A program made the position numbers and the translations under genes. From Halalkalibacter sp. APA_J-10(15) (GTDB lineage: Bacteria > Bacillota > Bacilli > Bacillales > Bacillaceae_D), in NCBI RefSeq assembly GCF_023017105.1, contig NZ_JALKEV010000005.1:204506-268505 (forward strand): a stretch of DNA of 64,000 nt, read 5' to 3'. Shown here one piece after another: positions 46,233 through 55,522 of the stretch (its first letter is position 1; each line of letters starts with the position of its first letter). The notes under the pieces were generated by a model that saw nothing but the letters and a program-made list of their open reading frames with translations, made no database searches and had not been told where the DNA came from.

Positions 46233-46592
46233 ATGCCAAGAGTAAAAGGCGGTTATGTCGCTCGTCGTCGTCGTAAGAAGGTTTTAAAGTTAGCTAAAGG
46301 ATATTTCGGTTCAAAACATACATTATTTAAGTCAGCACAAGGTCAAGTCATGAAGTCATTGCTTTATGCATACCGTGATCGCCGTCAAAAGAAACGTGAT
46401 TTCCGTAAGCTTTGGATCACTCGTATTAATGCAGCTGCACGTATGAATGGTCTTTCTTACAGCCGTTTTATGCATGGTTTGAAGCTTGCTGAAATCAATG
46501 TGAACCGTAAGATCCTAGCCGATCTTGCAGTGAATGATGAACAAGCTTTTGCTCAGCTAGCTGATAAAGCTAAGCAAAGCTTAAATGGCTAA
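46233..46592 (+). CDS. rplT: Ribosomal protein L20
   Basis: A 119-residue basic protein essential for early 50S assembly and, in Bacillus, the repressor of its own operon through the leader at 45236. The N-terminus [19 protein letters not shown] is the long basic extension; the globular C-domain (about 60-119, with [18 protein letters not shown]) binds both rRNA and the leader mRNA. Start ATG 46233 behind AAGGAGGG. A strong terminator follows. Confidence 0.97.
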   Translation: MPRVKGGYVARRRRKKVLKLAKGYFGSKHTLFKSAQGQVMKSLLYAYRDRRQKKRDFRKLWITRINAAARMNGLSYSRFMHGLKLAEINVNRKILADLAVNDEQAFAQLADKAKQSLNG

Positions 46593-46615
46593 TAAAAGCA
46601 AATGAATGAGCTTTT

Positions 46616-46666
46616 AAATGGTGTCTTGAAAGGTTGAAATATAGCCTTTTAAGATACCATTTTTTT
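46616..46666 (+). terminator. Terminator after rplT
   Basis: An 18-base stem (46616-46633 with 46645-46662), two wobble pairs, with seven T bases at the end of the arm. Confidence 0.85.
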
Positions 46667-46668
46667 AT

Positions 46669-46772
46669 AGAGGATGGGATATAACGAAAGTGTTTAGTAT
46701 TGAACGTAGCGATGTATATGCAATGAGTTTGTTCAGATTTTCATTCATTAAAACACTTTTATCCCAAGCTCT
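46669..46772. mobile_element. Small MITE-like element
   Basis: Terminal inverted repeats AGAGGATGGGATA (46669-46681) and, as reverse complement, AGAGCTTGGGATA (46760-46772), 11 of 13 matching, with further subterminal pairing AAAGTGTTT (46687-46695) to AAACACTTT (46751-46759). 104 bases, no ORF. Different ends from the copy A-D family. Lies directly between the rplT terminator and ysdA. Confidence 0.55.
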
Positions 46773-46802
46773 ATTCATGATTTGAGCGGAGGGGATGAAT
46801 GA

Positions 46803-47075
46803 ATGATAGCTCTATTACTGTATATCACATTCTGGACAGTATTTTCGTATGCTGTGATGAAGGCAGATAAAAAACGTGCTCAAACAGGGGAAAGACGGAT
46901 ATCTGAGAGAACGTTATTTACATTTGCATGGTTAGGAGGCAGTCTCGGAGTCTGGCTTGGGATGAAGAACTTTCGGCATAAGACGAAAAAACGCCGTTTT
47001 TTTGTAGGATTACCGCTTATTATGATCATCCAAGTCATCGCAATCTTCATCATTTTCCTGTCCATTGAAGCATAG
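46803..47075 (+). CDS. ysdA: DUF1294 membrane protein YsdA
   Basis: A 90-residue membrane protein with hydrophobic segments at about residues 2-17, 38-54 and 70-88 and the DUF1294 signature RISERTLFTFAWLGGSLG...MKNFRHKTKKRRFFVGLP. Function unknown. Start ATG 46803 with GGAGGGG upstream. It follows rplT as in B. subtilis, and is 21 bases before the VTT-domain gene, probably one transcript. Confidence 0.88.
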   Translation: MIALLLYITFWTVFSYAVMKADKKRAQTGERRISERTLFTFAWLGGSLGVWLGMKNFRHKTKKRRFFVGLPLIMIIQVIAIFIIFLSIEA

Positions 47076-47096
47076 AATAGAGCGGAGGCGAGTAAG

Positions 47097-47666
47097 ATGG
47101 AAGAATTTTTAGAAAGATCGCTACAAATGATAGAGCAATCAGGTTTGTTAGCACCGATTGTCTTTATTCTTCTGCACGTGTTTCGCCAAATGTTCTTCGT
47201 TCCAGTTTTACTCGTATGCTTATTAGGTGGGTATTTATTTGGGACGTTCTATGGGTCGATTTATTCGATTGTCGGCTTAACGTTAGTCAGTATTTTATTT
47301 TATGGGGTGATTGGATTATTCCCGTCGTTTCGTCAAAGGTTAAATCGCTTGCAAGAGAAGGTATTGAAGGGGAAGCACCAGCTTAATTTAGCTCAGTTGA
47401 TGGTATTGAGAATTATGCCATTTGTACATTTTCACATCATTTCGTTTTATTTAATTAAGACGACGTCATCGTTTAGGCAGTATACGGAAAGGTCTTTTCT
47501 TGCAAGTATGCCACCTGCCATCGTTTATACAGCATTCGGTGATATGATTCATGAATTACCTTTAGCCGGAACGGTTGTGTTTGTCATATTTTTAATACTG
47601 ATAATGCTTGTATTACGCAAGAAAGAAACGACCATTTCATGGGATACTTTTTTTCAGAAGCGATAG
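47097..47666 (+). CDS. TVP38/TMEM64 (VTT-domain) membrane protein
   Basis: A 189-residue polytopic protein with about five hydrophobic segments and the VTT-type core: GGYLFGTFYGSIYSIVGLTL (about 42-61), LRIMPFVHFHIISFYLIKTTSS (split over about 103-124) and a re-entrant-like FGDMIHELPLAG. VTT (SNARE-associated, DedA-like) proteins are implicated in lipid scrambling and ion transport. B. subtilis YtxB is a family member, but the position here differs. Start ATG 47097 behind GGAGGCG. A hairpin terminator follows. Confidence 0.8.
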   Translation: MEEFLERSLQMIEQSGLLAPIVFILLHVFRQMFFVPVLLVCLLGGYLFGTFYGSIYSIVGLTLVSILFYGVIGLFPSFRQRLNRLQEKVLKGKHQLNLAQLMVLRIMPFVHFHIISFYLIKTTSSFRQYTERSFLASMPPAIVYTAFGDMIHELPLAGTVVFVIFLILIMLVLRKKETTISWDTFFQKR

Positions 47667-47670
47667 CATG

Positions 47671-47700
47671 AACACCTTAGGAGAAGCCTTTGGTGTTTTT
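47671..47700 (+). terminator. Terminator after the VTT gene
   Basis: AACACC (47671-47676) with inner AGG pairs to CCT and GGTGTT (47692-47697), followed by T bases. Confidence 0.6.
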
Positions 47701-47744
47701 GACCTTTCCTAGCCTCACATGTGATGTGACCTTCTATACTGAAT

Positions 47745-47775
47745 GATTCCGCTCCTTTCTTAGCAAGACGGAATC
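47745..47775 (-). other. Hairpin downstream of ysdB
   Basis: GATTCCG (47745-47751) pairs with CGGAATC (47769-47775). On the minus strand it lies just after the ysdB stop and may mark its 3' end, though no T-run is present. Confidence 0.4.
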
Positions 47776-47783
47776 GCAGCAAG

Positions 47784-48161
47784 CTATTTCAAAAATTCCT
47801 TTATCGGACTTTTCCATTCTAATTTGGCACTTGGATACCGTAAGTAAATGTCTTCAGCAATGAACTGAAAGTCTTCTTTCTTTAAACCTGCGAGCTTTTC
47901 TGGCTGCTTTACCCAAACATAGATGGTGATAATATCAAATGCTTCATCTGTTGTGCCTAAATATTTCTCTCCTTCAAACATGACGCCTTTATATGTGATA
48001 AAGAAATTCTTTCGAACATCTTTTTCATCATCATAAAAGTAATAGTGTTTTTTTTCATGTGCTTGTTCAAGCTTGCGACGGGGGTGAAATAAATATTTAA
48101 CGGCGGTATAAGCTAAAATAATGAGAGCTGCAAGGATCAAGAAGCGAACTAAAAAAACCAT
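47784..48161 (-). CDS. ysdB: YsdB-family membrane-anchored protein
   Basis: A 125-residue protein with one N-terminal membrane helix (about 2-22) and a soluble cytoplasmic domain rich in aromatic and charged residues (KKHYYFYDDEKDVRKNF, about 40-56). The pattern matches B. subtilis YsdB, which influences the SigW envelope-stress pathway. Start ATG 48161 behind AAGGAGGAG; the frame's earlier start lacks a ribosome site. It reads against its neighbours, converging with the VTT gene. Confidence 0.82.
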   Translation of the reverse strand: MVFLVRFLILAALIILAYTAVKYLFHPRRKLEQAHEKKHYYFYDDEKDVRKNFFITYKGVMFEGEKYLGTTDEAFDIITIYVWVKQPEKLAGLKKEDFQFIAEDIYLRYPSAKLEWKSPIKEFLK

Positions 48162-48284
48162 AGAGACTCCTCCTTGTCTTCGATACAATTAGTGTACACT
48201 TTCCTACATATACGAATCAACTAGCAGGAGGTTTCATTTTATTTAATAAAAACTGCTATAATACATGAAGAAGGGAGAGAACAG

Positions 48285-48776
48285 ATGAATATTGAAACAT
48301 TATTTACCATTCAAAAGAAATTAAATGACCGAATTATGGCGGAGCATCAGCTAGTAGAGAACGACTTATTTCAGGAGCAATTACTCGCCTTTGTTGTTGA
48401 AATAGGTGAGCTAGCTAATGAAACAAGATGCTTTAAATATTGGAGTCGAAAGGGTGCATCTGAACAGAAGGTAATATTAGAAGAGTATGTTGATGGCGTT
48501 CACTTTTTATTGACAATCGGGTTAGCACTAGGCTATACCGATATTAAAGTGAATGATGCAGCTCCCTCTAGTCAAGGCTCGTTAACGGAGCAATTTCTCA
48601 CTGTGATGAAATTAACTCATCAGCTTGAGGGTGTAAGGGATATTAATACATATAATGAATTATTTCAGGCATATGTAGCACTAGGGGTGACGCTAGGCTT
48701 TACGATGGCTGATATCGAGCAAGCCTATTTAGAAAAAAATAAAGTGAATCACCAAAGACAGGATGAAGGCTATTAA
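48285..48776 (+). CDS. Dimeric dUTP diphosphatase (MazG-like)
   Basis: Hydrolyses dUTP to dUMP, keeping uracil out of DNA. 163 residues, all-alpha NTP pyrophosphatase fold: VEIGELANETRCFKYW (about 47-62) carries the first ExxE metal-binding pair and EEYVDGVHFLLTIG (about 74-87) the second ExxD. This is the dimeric, phage/Bacillus-type dUTPase, unrelated to trimeric dUTPases. A broader MazG-like house-cleaning role is possible. Start ATG 48285 behind GGGAGAG. Confidence 0.85.
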   Translation: MNIETLFTIQKKLNDRIMAEHQLVENDLFQEQLLAFVVEIGELANETRCFKYWSRKGASEQKVILEEYVDGVHFLLTIGLALGYTDIKVNDAAPSSQGSLTEQFLTVMKLTHQLEGVRDINTYNELFQAYVALGVTLGFTMADIEQAYLEKNKVNHQRQDEGY

Positions 48777-48781
48777 ATGTT

Positions 48782-48810
48782 TTGTAGTCTGAAAAAGGCT
48801 TCTGTATACT
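48782..48810 (+). promoter_or_regulatory. Promoter of the M42 peptidase gene
   Basis: TTGTAG (48782-48787) and TATACT (48805-48810) with a 17-base spacer, about 43 bases before the start codon. Confidence 0.6.
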
Positions 48811-48852
48811 TAAAGGGCATGATTGATAGCTGAGAAAAAGGAGGCTTACATA

Positions 48853-49932
48853 ATGGATGAACGATTAAACATGTTAAAAGAACTAACGGATGCGAATGGA
48901 ATTCCCGGAAATGAAAAGGAAGTTCGCGATGTCATGACGAAGCATATTGCTCCATATGCTGATGAGGTAACAAAAGATCGATTAGGAAGTCTTGTAGCGA
49001 AAAAAGTAGGCGATGAAAATGGACCGAAAATTATGATTGCTGGTCACTTAGATGAAATTGGTTTTATGGTGACAAGCATTGATGATAAAGGCTTTCTTCG
49101 CTTTCAAACAGTCGGTGGCTGGTGGGAGCAGGTTATGCTTGCCCAACGTGTGACGGTTATGACGAACAAAGGCAATGTGCCAGGTGTTGTTGGTTCAAAG
49201 CCACCACATATTTTACCACCTGAAGCTCGTAGGAAGCCAGTGGATAAGAAGGATATGTTTATTGATATTGGTGCATCAAGTAAGGAAGAAGCGTTAGAAT
49301 TTGGTGTTCGACCAGGAGATTCGGTCGTTCCTGTTTGTGAGTTTACGGTAATGAAAAATGAAAAATACTTAATGGCGAAAGCTTGGGATAATCGAATTGG
49401 CTGTGCTATAGCGATTGATGTGCTACGAGAGCTCAAAGGAGTTAAGCACCCTAATGTCGTTTATGGAGTCGGTACAGTACAAGAAGAAGTCGGGTTACGA
49501 GGAGCACGTACATCGGCACATTTAATTGAGCCTGATATTGCTTTTGGTGTTGATGTTGGGATTGCTGGAGATACGCCAGGAGTAACAGAAAAAGAAGCGT
49601 TAGCCAAAATGGGGGAAGGTCCACAAATCGTCTTATACGATGCATCGATGATTTCCCATAAAGGATTACGAGATTTTGTGACTGATATAGCGGATGAACA
49701 ATCGATCCCGTATCAATTTGATGCGATGGCCGGGGGTGGAACGGATTCAGGAGCTATTCACTTAACAGCAAATGGTGTACCTGCCTTATCTATTACGGTT
49801 GCAACGCGGTATATCCATACCCACGCAGCAATTCTTCATCGCGATGACTACGAAAATGCAGTTAAGCTTATAGTTGAAGTGATTAAAAAGCTTGATCATG
49901 ACACGGTAAAAGCGATTACGTTTGATTATTGA
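48853..49932 (+). CDS. ysdC: M42-family metallopeptidase (YsdC)
   Basis: A 359-residue M42 aminopeptidase (glutamyl aminopeptidase/TET family), which trims short peptides in large cytosolic assemblies. Two-metal site: [10 protein letters not shown] (about 65-74), [11 protein letters not shown] with bridging Asp near 180, [11 protein letters not shown] with catalytic Glu near 213, [10 protein letters not shown] (about 234-243) and the late His in [11 protein letters not shown] (about 319-329). Older annotations call the family endoglucanases, which is not supported. Start ATG 48853 behind AAAGGAGG. Confidence 0.92.
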   Translation: MDERLNMLKELTDANGIPGNEKEVRDVMTKHIAPYADEVTKDRLGSLVAKKVGDENGPKIMIAGHLDEIGFMVTSIDDKGFLRFQTVGGWWEQVMLAQRVTVMTNKGNVPGVVGSKPPHILPPEARRKPVDKKDMFIDIGASSKEEALEFGVRPGDSVVPVCEFTVMKNEKYLMAKAWDNRIGCAIAIDVLRELKGVKHPNVVYGVGTVQEEVGLRGARTSAHLIEPDIAFGVDVGIAGDTPGVTEKEALAKMGEGPQIVLYDASMISHKGLRDFVTDIADEQSIPYQFDAMAGGGTDSGAIHLTANGVPALSITVATRYIHTHAAILHRDDYENAVKLIVEVIKKLDHDTVKAITFDY

Positions 49933-50033
49933 TTCATTACATTCTGTACGTTACACGCTTATCTGAAAGGGAGGGCACTTTCGGATAAGCTCAAAAGACT
50001 GCGTACGACGTAATTAAGAGAGACTTCTAATGC

Positions 50034-50080
50034 GAAGGGCACTGAAAAAGTTTGTTGTTTAACTTTTTCAGTGCCCTTCC
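50034..50080. repeat. CACTGAAAAAGT palindrome, copy 3 (two-way terminator)
   Basis: The cleanest copy: a perfect 19-base stem (50034-50052 with 50061-50079) around an eight-base loop. It lies between convergent ysdC and sspI and should stop transcription from both sides. Confidence 0.85.
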
Positions 50081-50093
50081 TACTGCGTGTTTC

Positions 50094-50300
50094 TCATTGA
50101 AGTCCTTGACTGATTTGTTCACACATGTCATCTTTTTGCTCTTCAGATGCTTGCTGCCAATATACTTCAAACATCACGCCAAGCCCTGGGAGCATTTTCT
50201 CTTCTCCGCGAGAAATCGCATCTGTAATAGTCGCCTCAACATCTTGTTCTGAGCTTCCTTTAATATTGGACATAATAGCACTCCGTAAGTTAAATCCCAT
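50094..50300 (-). CDS. sspI: Small acid-soluble spore protein SspI
   Basis: A 68-residue minor spore protein made in the forespore. MGFNLRSAIMSNIKGSS and the central SRGEEKMLPGLGVMFEVYWQ match B. subtilis SspI, including the invariant GEEKMLPGLGV. Start ATG 50300 with AGGAGTG upstream on the minus strand. Expected SigG control; I did not identify the promoter. Reads leftward against ysdC and the downstream methyltransferase. Confidence 0.92.
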   Translation of the reverse strand: MGFNLRSAIMSNIKGSSEQDVEATITDAISRGEEKMLPGLGVMFEVYWQQASEEQKDDMCEQISQGLQ

Positions 50301-50420
50301 TGTTGATCACTCCTATATAGTATTCTTATTCATGCTGTTATTATGCGTCAACTCCTACTAGATTATCCGCAAAAAAATCGGTATGATGAATGAAACGGTT
50401 ATTGGTTAAAGGAGAACAAT

Positions 50421-51176
50421 ATGAAACGGATTGATTCAGTCAAAAATGAACGAATAAAGCAATGGAAGAAGCTCCATTCAAGAAAGGGTAGAGAAAAGGC
50501 CAACCAATTTCTTATTGAAGGCTTTCACTTAATCGAAGAGGCGTTAAAATCAAACGTCGTTGTTCAACACATTCTTCTTGAAGAAGAAAGAGAGTGGCCG
50601 ACTGAGTGGCAAATAGGCGATGCAGAACGAATTGAAGTGCATATAGCTGTCTTAAAGGAACTATCTGATACAATGACACCACAAGGAGTTATCGCAATCT
50701 GTGAGCTACCGAAAGATGAGACCACCGATGAAAGGAACGGTTGTTTTTTACTTGTTGACCGCATCCAAGATCCAGGCAATTTAGGAACAATTATTCGTAC
50801 AGCTGATGCAGCAGGGATGACCGGTGTGATTTTAGGTGATGGCTGTGTTGACGCGTATAATAGTAAAGTCTTACGTTCGACACAAGGTTCGTTATTTCAC
50901 CTTCCGATCTATCATGGATCACTGACAGAATGGGTGAGAGCCTTTAAGGAAGCGAAAGTCCCTGTTATTGGAACTGCTTTGCAAAACGCTAGTTCTTATT
51001 CGGCGATAGAACCACAGGAAGCCTTTGCACTTATTGTTGGGAATGAAGGTGAAGGAGTCGATCAAGACCTTCTGGAACAAACGGATCAAAATGTTTATAT
51101 ACCGGTTTATGGAAAGGCAGAGTCGTTAAATGTAGCGATTGCAACAGGAATCCTTTTATATCATTTAAGGCGATAA
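50421..51176 (+). CDS. SpoU/TrmH-family RNA methyltransferase
   Basis: Likely a 2'-O-ribose methyltransferase acting on rRNA or tRNA. 251 residues: an N-terminal L30e-like RNA-binding domain (about 1-95, KKLHSRKGREKANQFLIEGFH) and a C-terminal SPOUT knot with LVDRIQDPGNLGTIIRTADA (about 111-130), IVGNEGEGV (about 206-214) and the knot PVYGKAESLNVAIATGILLY (about 229-248). B. subtilis YsgA occupies the same place before pheS. Target site cannot be read from sequence. Start ATG 50421 behind AAAGGAG. Confidence 0.9.
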   Translation: MKRIDSVKNERIKQWKKLHSRKGREKANQFLIEGFHLIEEALKSNVVVQHILLEEEREWPTEWQIGDAERIEVHIAVLKELSDTMTPQGVIAICELPKDETTDERNGCFLLVDRIQDPGNLGTIIRTADAAGMTGVILGDGCVDAYNSKVLRSTQGSLFHLPIYHGSLTEWVRAFKEAKVPVIGTALQNASSYSAIEPQEAFALIVGNEGEGVDQDLLEQTDQNVYIPVYGKAESLNVAIATGILLYHLRR

Positions 51177-51180
51177 GCAG

Positions 51181-51209
51181 TTGCAACGAACAGGAACTTT
51201 CACTATAAT
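51181..51209 (+). promoter_or_regulatory. Promoter of pheST
   Basis: TTGCAA (51181-51186) and a perfect TATAAT (51204-51209), spacer 17, directly after the methyltransferase stop. Confidence 0.8.
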
Positions 51210-51215
51210 AGTAAA

Positions 51216-51470
51216 ACAAACAAATGTTTATAATGTAAATGCAAAGAAAGAGAGTAGTAGGTCAAAATCCACCAATTAGGGAGAAGGTGCCATAGACTGG
51301 GAGCACTTTTTTGGAATGGCTTGATTGAATTCACTCTGGAGCAGACACTAAAAAAGGTGTTCCGGTTTAGACCGTTAGTTCAATGAAGATGCTGTCGTAT
51401 TTTTATACAGCAATAAGGGTGGTACCGCGAACCTTCGTCCCTTTAATGGGGATGGGGGTTTTTTGTGTTG
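51216..51470 (+). promoter_or_regulatory. T-box riboswitch of pheST
   Basis: Leader RNA sensing uncharged tRNA(Phe). The T-box GGTGGTACCGCG is at 51418-51429; the probable specifier codon is TTC (Phe) at 51330-51332, followed by the usual A. The terminator stem pairs CGTCCC (51436-51441) with GGGGATG (51448-51454) and ends in six T bases. Structure and placement are those of B. subtilis pheS. Confidence 0.9.
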
Positions 51471-51502
51471 ATTTTACATTTGTAAACGAATAAGGAGGAA
51501 GT

Positions 51503-52540
51503 ATGATGCGAGAACGTTTAGAGGCGTTGAAGACTGAAGCGTTGGAGAAAATTGAAGTAGCTTCAGATATGAAATCATTACAGGATGTTCGCGTTTCTTA
51601 TTTAGGAAAGAAAGGCCCTATTACAGAAGTACTAAGAGGTATGGGGAAGTTATCAGCTGAAGAACGACCAAAAGTAGGGCAATTGGCTAATGAAGTGCGT
51701 GATGAAATAAAAGCTCATGTCGAAGCGAAAGAGGCAAAGCTTGAGCAAGAAGCGATCGAAAAGCAACTAGCGGAAGAGTCAATTGATGTGACGTTACCTG
51801 GTCGACCTACTCAAGTGGGAACGTCACATCCTTTAACAGATGTCGTGGAAGAGCTAGAAGATATATTTACCGGATTAGGTTTCTCTGTTGCCGAAGGCCC
51901 AGAGGTGGAAGTTGATTATTATAATTTCGAAGCATTGAACTTACCTAAAGATCATCCAGCAAGGGATATGCAGGATTCATTCTATTTTACTGAGGAATTA
52001 CTACTTCGAACACATACATCACCTGTTCAAGCACGTACGATGGAACAGCATGAAGGAAGGGGACCTGTTAAAGTTATTTGTCCAGGTAAGGTATTCCGTC
52101 GTGATGATGATGATGCAACTCATTCACACCAATTTATGCAAATAGAAGGCCTATATGTCGATGAGAAGGTTCGCATGAGTGATTTAAAAGGGGTGCTAGA
52201 ATCATTTGCGAAGTCATTCTTCGGTGAGGATCGTTCGATTCGTTTAAGACCAAGCTTCTTCCCGTTCACAGAGCCGTCTGTCGAAGTAGATGTTTCATGT
52301 GGGATATGTAATGGCGAAGGCTGCCGGGTATGCAAGCAATCTGGTTGGATTGAAGTACTAGGCTCTGGAATGGTTCATCCTCGAGTACTAGAAATGAGTG
52401 GCTTTGATCCAGCAAAATATAGCGGATTTGCTTTTGGGATGGGCGTAGAGCGGTTAGCCATGCTGAAGTACGATATCGATGATATACGCCATTTCTACAC
52501 GAATGATGTTCGCTTTTTAAAACAATTTACACGAGCGTAA
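51503..52540 (+). CDS. pheS: Phenylalanyl-tRNA synthetase alpha
   Basis: Catalytic subunit of the alpha2-beta2 PheRS. 345 residues: N-terminal coiled coil (about 1-90) that binds tRNA, then class II core: motif 2 [24 protein letters not shown] (split over about 194-217) and motif 3 [16 protein letters not shown] (about 310-325). Cysteines in [16 protein letters not shown] (about 271-286) are usual in this branch. ATG 51503 and ATG 51506 are consecutive; the second has better spacing from AGGAGG. pheT follows after 13 bases. Confidence 0.96.
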   Translation: MMRERLEALKTEALEKIEVASDMKSLQDVRVSYLGKKGPITEVLRGMGKLSAEERPKVGQLANEVRDEIKAHVEAKEAKLEQEAIEKQLAEESIDVTLPGRPTQVGTSHPLTDVVEELEDIFTGLGFSVAEGPEVEVDYYNFEALNLPKDHPARDMQDSFYFTEELLLRTHTSPVQARTMEQHEGRGPVKVICPGKVFRRDDDDATHSHQFMQIEGLYVDEKVRMSDLKGVLESFAKSFFGEDRSIRLRPSFFPFTEPSVEVDVSCGICNGEGCRVCKQSGWIEVLGSGMVHPRVLEMSGFDPAKYSGFAFGMGVERLAMLKYDIDDIRHFYTNDVRFLKQFTRA

Positions 52541-52553
52541 AGGAGGAAAAATC

Positions 52554-54980
52554 ATGCTTGTTTCTTATAAATGGTTACAGGATTACGTCGATGTCTCAGA
52601 TTTGTCTGCACGAGATATCGCTGAAAAAATGACACGTGGTGGAATAGAGATTGACTTCGTTCACAAGCTGAGCGAAGGTGTGAAAAATGTTGTTGTCGGG
52701 TATGTCAAAGAATGTTCACAGCATCCGAACGCTGATAAGTTGAACGTTTGTCTTGTTGATGTTGGGGATGAAGAGCCTGTACAAATTGTATGTGGGGCTC
52801 CGAATGTAGCAGCTGGCCAGCATGTAGCGGTAGCAAAGGTGGGTGCCGTCTTACCAGGCAATTTTAAAATTAAAAAAGCGAAGCTGCGCGGTGAGGTTTC
52901 ACAGGGGATGATTTGTTCCTTGCAAGAATTAGGGGTTGAAGGGAAGCTTGTTCAGAAGGAGTACCAGGAAGGAATTTATGTGTTTCGTGATAAAGTAGAA
53001 GTTGGTAGCGATGCATTAGCTGCTCTTAATTTAGATGATGAAGTATTAGAGCTAGATTTAACTCCGAATCGTTCAGATTGTTTGAATATGCTTGGAGTGG
53101 CTTATGAGGTTGCCGCATTATATGAGAAGGAAGTAAAGCTTCCGCAATTGCAATTGAATATGAATGACGAGCAAGCTGCTGATTCTATTTCTGTTCATGT
53201 TGACTCAATTGAGGATAACCCTTATTACGGAGCGATCGTGATTAAAGATGTAAAAGTTGGGTCTTCACCATTGTGGCTTCAAAATCGATTAATGGCTGCA
53301 GGAATTCGTCCGATTAGTAATGTTGTTGATGCAACGAATTATGTGTTGCTAGAGTACGGACAGCCGTTGCATGCCTTTGATTTTGAACGATTTGGTTCAA
53401 ATGAGGTCGTTGTACGTCGGGCCAAGGATGGGGAGAAGATCGTAACGTTAGACGATGAGGAACGGACGTTGACGAGCGACCACCTACTCATTACAAATGG
53501 GAAAGAGCCTGTGGCAATTGCAGGTGTGATGGGCGGAGCTAACTCTGAGGTTCATGAAGGAACAACAACGGTTTTATTAGAGGCTGCTTATTTTAACCCT
53601 GTCACCGTACGAAAGGGAGCACGAGACTTAGGCTTACGCAGTGAAGCGAGCGCTCGCTTCGAAAAGGGAGTAGACCCGACTCGTGTTCTTGAAGCCGGAA
53701 AACGAGCTGCCGGCTTAATAGCGGAGCTTGCAGGTGGAACGATTGTTTCAGGAGTTGTAGAAGTGAATGAGCTTCAAACAGAGCCTGCTACTGTTAAGTT
53801 AGATCTCAATCGATTAAATGAACGTCTTGGTATGGAGCTGACGATTGAGACAGTAATTAGCTTTATGGAGCGTTTAGGGTTTACGTATGAGCAGGACGGT
53901 TCCGTCTTGTATGTGACGGCTCCAACGAGACGAGCGGATATTCAAATAGAAGAGGATCTGTTTGAAGAGGTTGCTCGCCTTTATGGCTATGATCATATTC
54001 CGACCACCTTACCTATTGGATCAACGACTCAAGGTGGACTTTCTCCTTATCAAAAGAAGCGTCGACGTGTTCGTCGAAATTTAGAGAAATCAGGGTTGTC
54101 GCAAGTGATTACCTATTCGTTAACAAGCCCAGAAAAATCCCAAGGGTTTGCTGGTCAATCAAATCATTTACGTGATGTACGTTTATCCATGCCAATGAGT
54201 GAAGATCGTAGTACGATGAGAACAAGCTTAATCCCTCATTTATTCGATGTTCTGAGCTATAATTTGAACCGAAAGAATACAGATGTTCATGTTTATGAAA
54301 TTGGCTCAATCTTCTTAAGCGAGGAAGAAGCGTTAACAAAGCAGCCACGTGAACATGAAATGGTTGCAGGTGCTTTAACAGGGATTTGGCATGAACATGT
54401 TTGGCAAGGAGAGCGGAAGCCAGTTGATTTCTTTGTCACAAAAGGAATTCTTGAGGGGTTATTTCATGAGTTAGGGCTTGAGAAAGAAATTACGTTTGAA
54501 CAAGTGCAGTTACCGGATCTTCATCCAGGTAGAACGGCTGTAGTGAAATTAAATGATGAGGAAGTAGGTTTCATCGGTCAAGTACACCCAACGAAGCAAA
54601 AGGAACTTGATTTAAAGGAAACGTATGTATATCAGCTTAATCTAGAAGCGCTCCTGACATTTGAGACTGAACCGATTATTTATGAGGAGTTACCACGATT
54701 CCCTGCTATTGTTCGCGATATTGCTCTAGTTGTCAATCAAGCTCGTTCAGCTGGAGAGCTTGAAGCCGTTATTAAGCAGACAGGTGGACGGTTATTAAGG
54801 TCTGTAAAGCTCTTTGATTTATATGAAGGAGAGCATATGGAAGCAGGCAAGAAATCGCTTGCCTTTTCATTAACGTATTTAGATTTGGAACAAACGTTAA
54901 CAGATGAAGAAGTCACAAACGTTCATGAACGTGTTTTGAAAGCACTAGAAGAACAAATGGGAGCAACGTTAAGAGCTTAG
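52554..54980 (+). CDS. pheT: Phenylalanyl-tRNA synthetase beta
   Basis: Beta subunit of PheRS, carrying tRNA-recognition and editing. 808 residues: N-terminal EMAP-like tRNA-binding domain (about 40-150, HPNADKLNVCLVDVG), B3/B4 editing domain (about 210-385, with PISNVVDATNYVLLEYGQPLHAFD), B5 DNA-binding-like domain (about 405-475), a degenerate class II core (about 490-680) and the C-terminal anticodon-binding domain (about 712-806). Start ATG 52554 behind AAAGGAGG. Cotranscribed with pheS. Confidence 0.96.
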   Translation: MLVSYKWLQDYVDVSDLSARDIAEKMTRGGIEIDFVHKLSEGVKNVVVGYVKECSQHPNADKLNVCLVDVGDEEPVQIVCGAPNVAAGQHVAVAKVGAVLPGNFKIKKAKLRGEVSQGMICSLQELGVEGKLVQKEYQEGIYVFRDKVEVGSDALAALNLDDEVLELDLTPNRSDCLNMLGVAYEVAALYEKEVKLPQLQLNMNDEQAADSISVHVDSIEDNPYYGAIVIKDVKVGSSPLWLQNRLMAAGIRPISNVVDATNYVLLEYGQPLHAFDFERFGSNEVVVRRAKDGEKIVTLDDEERTLTSDHLLITNGKEPVAIAGVMGGANSEVHEGTTTVLLEAAYFNPVTVRKGARDLGLRSEASARFEKGVDPTRVLEAGKRAAGLIAELAGGTIVSGVVEVNELQTEPATVKLDLNRLNERLGMELTIETVISFMERLGFTYEQDGSVLYVTAPTRRADIQIEEDLFEEVARLYGYDHIPTTLPIGSTTQGGLSPYQKKRRRVRRNLEKSGLSQVITYSLTSPEKSQGFAGQSNHLRDVRLSMPMSEDRSTMRTSLIPHLFDVLSYNLNRKNTDVHVYEIGSIFLSEEEALTKQPREHEMVAGALTGIWHEHVWQGERKPVDFFVTKGILEGLFHELGLEKEITFEQVQLPDLHPGRTAVVKLNDEEVGFIGQVHPTKQKELDLKETYVYQLNLEALLTFETEPIIYEELPRFPAIVRDIALVVNQARSAGELEAVIKQTGGRLLRSVKLFDLYEGEHMEAGKKSLAFSLTYLDLEQTLTDEEVTNVHERVLKALEEQMGATLRA

Positions 54981-54999
54981 TCGTTCAGTAATGATAGAT

Positions 55000-55370
55000 G
55001 AGGCTGGGACAAAACCCTCCTCTGAAATGAAAAAGTCGGTGGAATTTTACGATAAGTAAAATTTCACCGACTTTCATTATTTCTTACTCTTTAAAGTAAT
55101 GGGTTCTCACAGGTGCGTTCCATTGCGCTCCAGCCACTCGCTTTCTGCTCTATTCCACTATGAGAATAATCCATCGTCAGAACGACAATCTTTATAAAAA
55201 CAGTTTATTTTTCACAATAAAAAAGGACAACTTTTGATAAATGAAAGTTACCACACAAAATCCAATCAGAAGGAAGTGTCCTTATGTTTAAGAATAATCA
55301 CATAAATCTGCCCGTTTTACCTCTAGATTTGGAAGTGAGATGACAAACAAACGATATCGCTTTTTCTATC
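55000..55370 (+). mobile_element. IS1182-type element, left end only
   Basis: Begins with the same terminal repeat GAGGCTGGGACAAAAC as the element at 40456 and carries the same subterminal hairpin (near 55032-55074) and upstream region. The transposase start (ATG 55284, MFKNNHINLPVLPLDLEVR) stops after 19 codons at 55341-55343. Homology to the first copy fades near 55370; no right end is seen, so the rest has been deleted. Confidence 0.8.
55284..55343 (+). pseudogene. IS1182 transposase fragment
   Basis: Nineteen codons, aligned with the first 19 of the transposase at 40821 (about 13 identical), ending in TGA. The remainder of the gene is absent. Confidence 0.7.
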
Positions 55371-55522
55371 GAATGAAAGGTGGATGTGAATGAAAATTTA
55401 AAATGAAAATGAAAAAAGTACGGAATGTGTGGGACTTTTAGAAAAGGATTTCCAACACGTTGACTTCATGTTAAGATAGAAGTTGGAATTTTTACACTTA
55501 GAGGAGATAGGAGGCTATATTT

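Larger units (their letters stand above)
54981..55522. other. pheT-zapA gap with IS remnant
   Basis: A 542-base gap. Most is a truncated IS1182-type element (55000-55370). The remaining 150 bases hold the region just before zapA, with AAGATAGAA near 55472 as a possible but unconvincing -10. No other ORF is supported. Confidence 0.6.
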
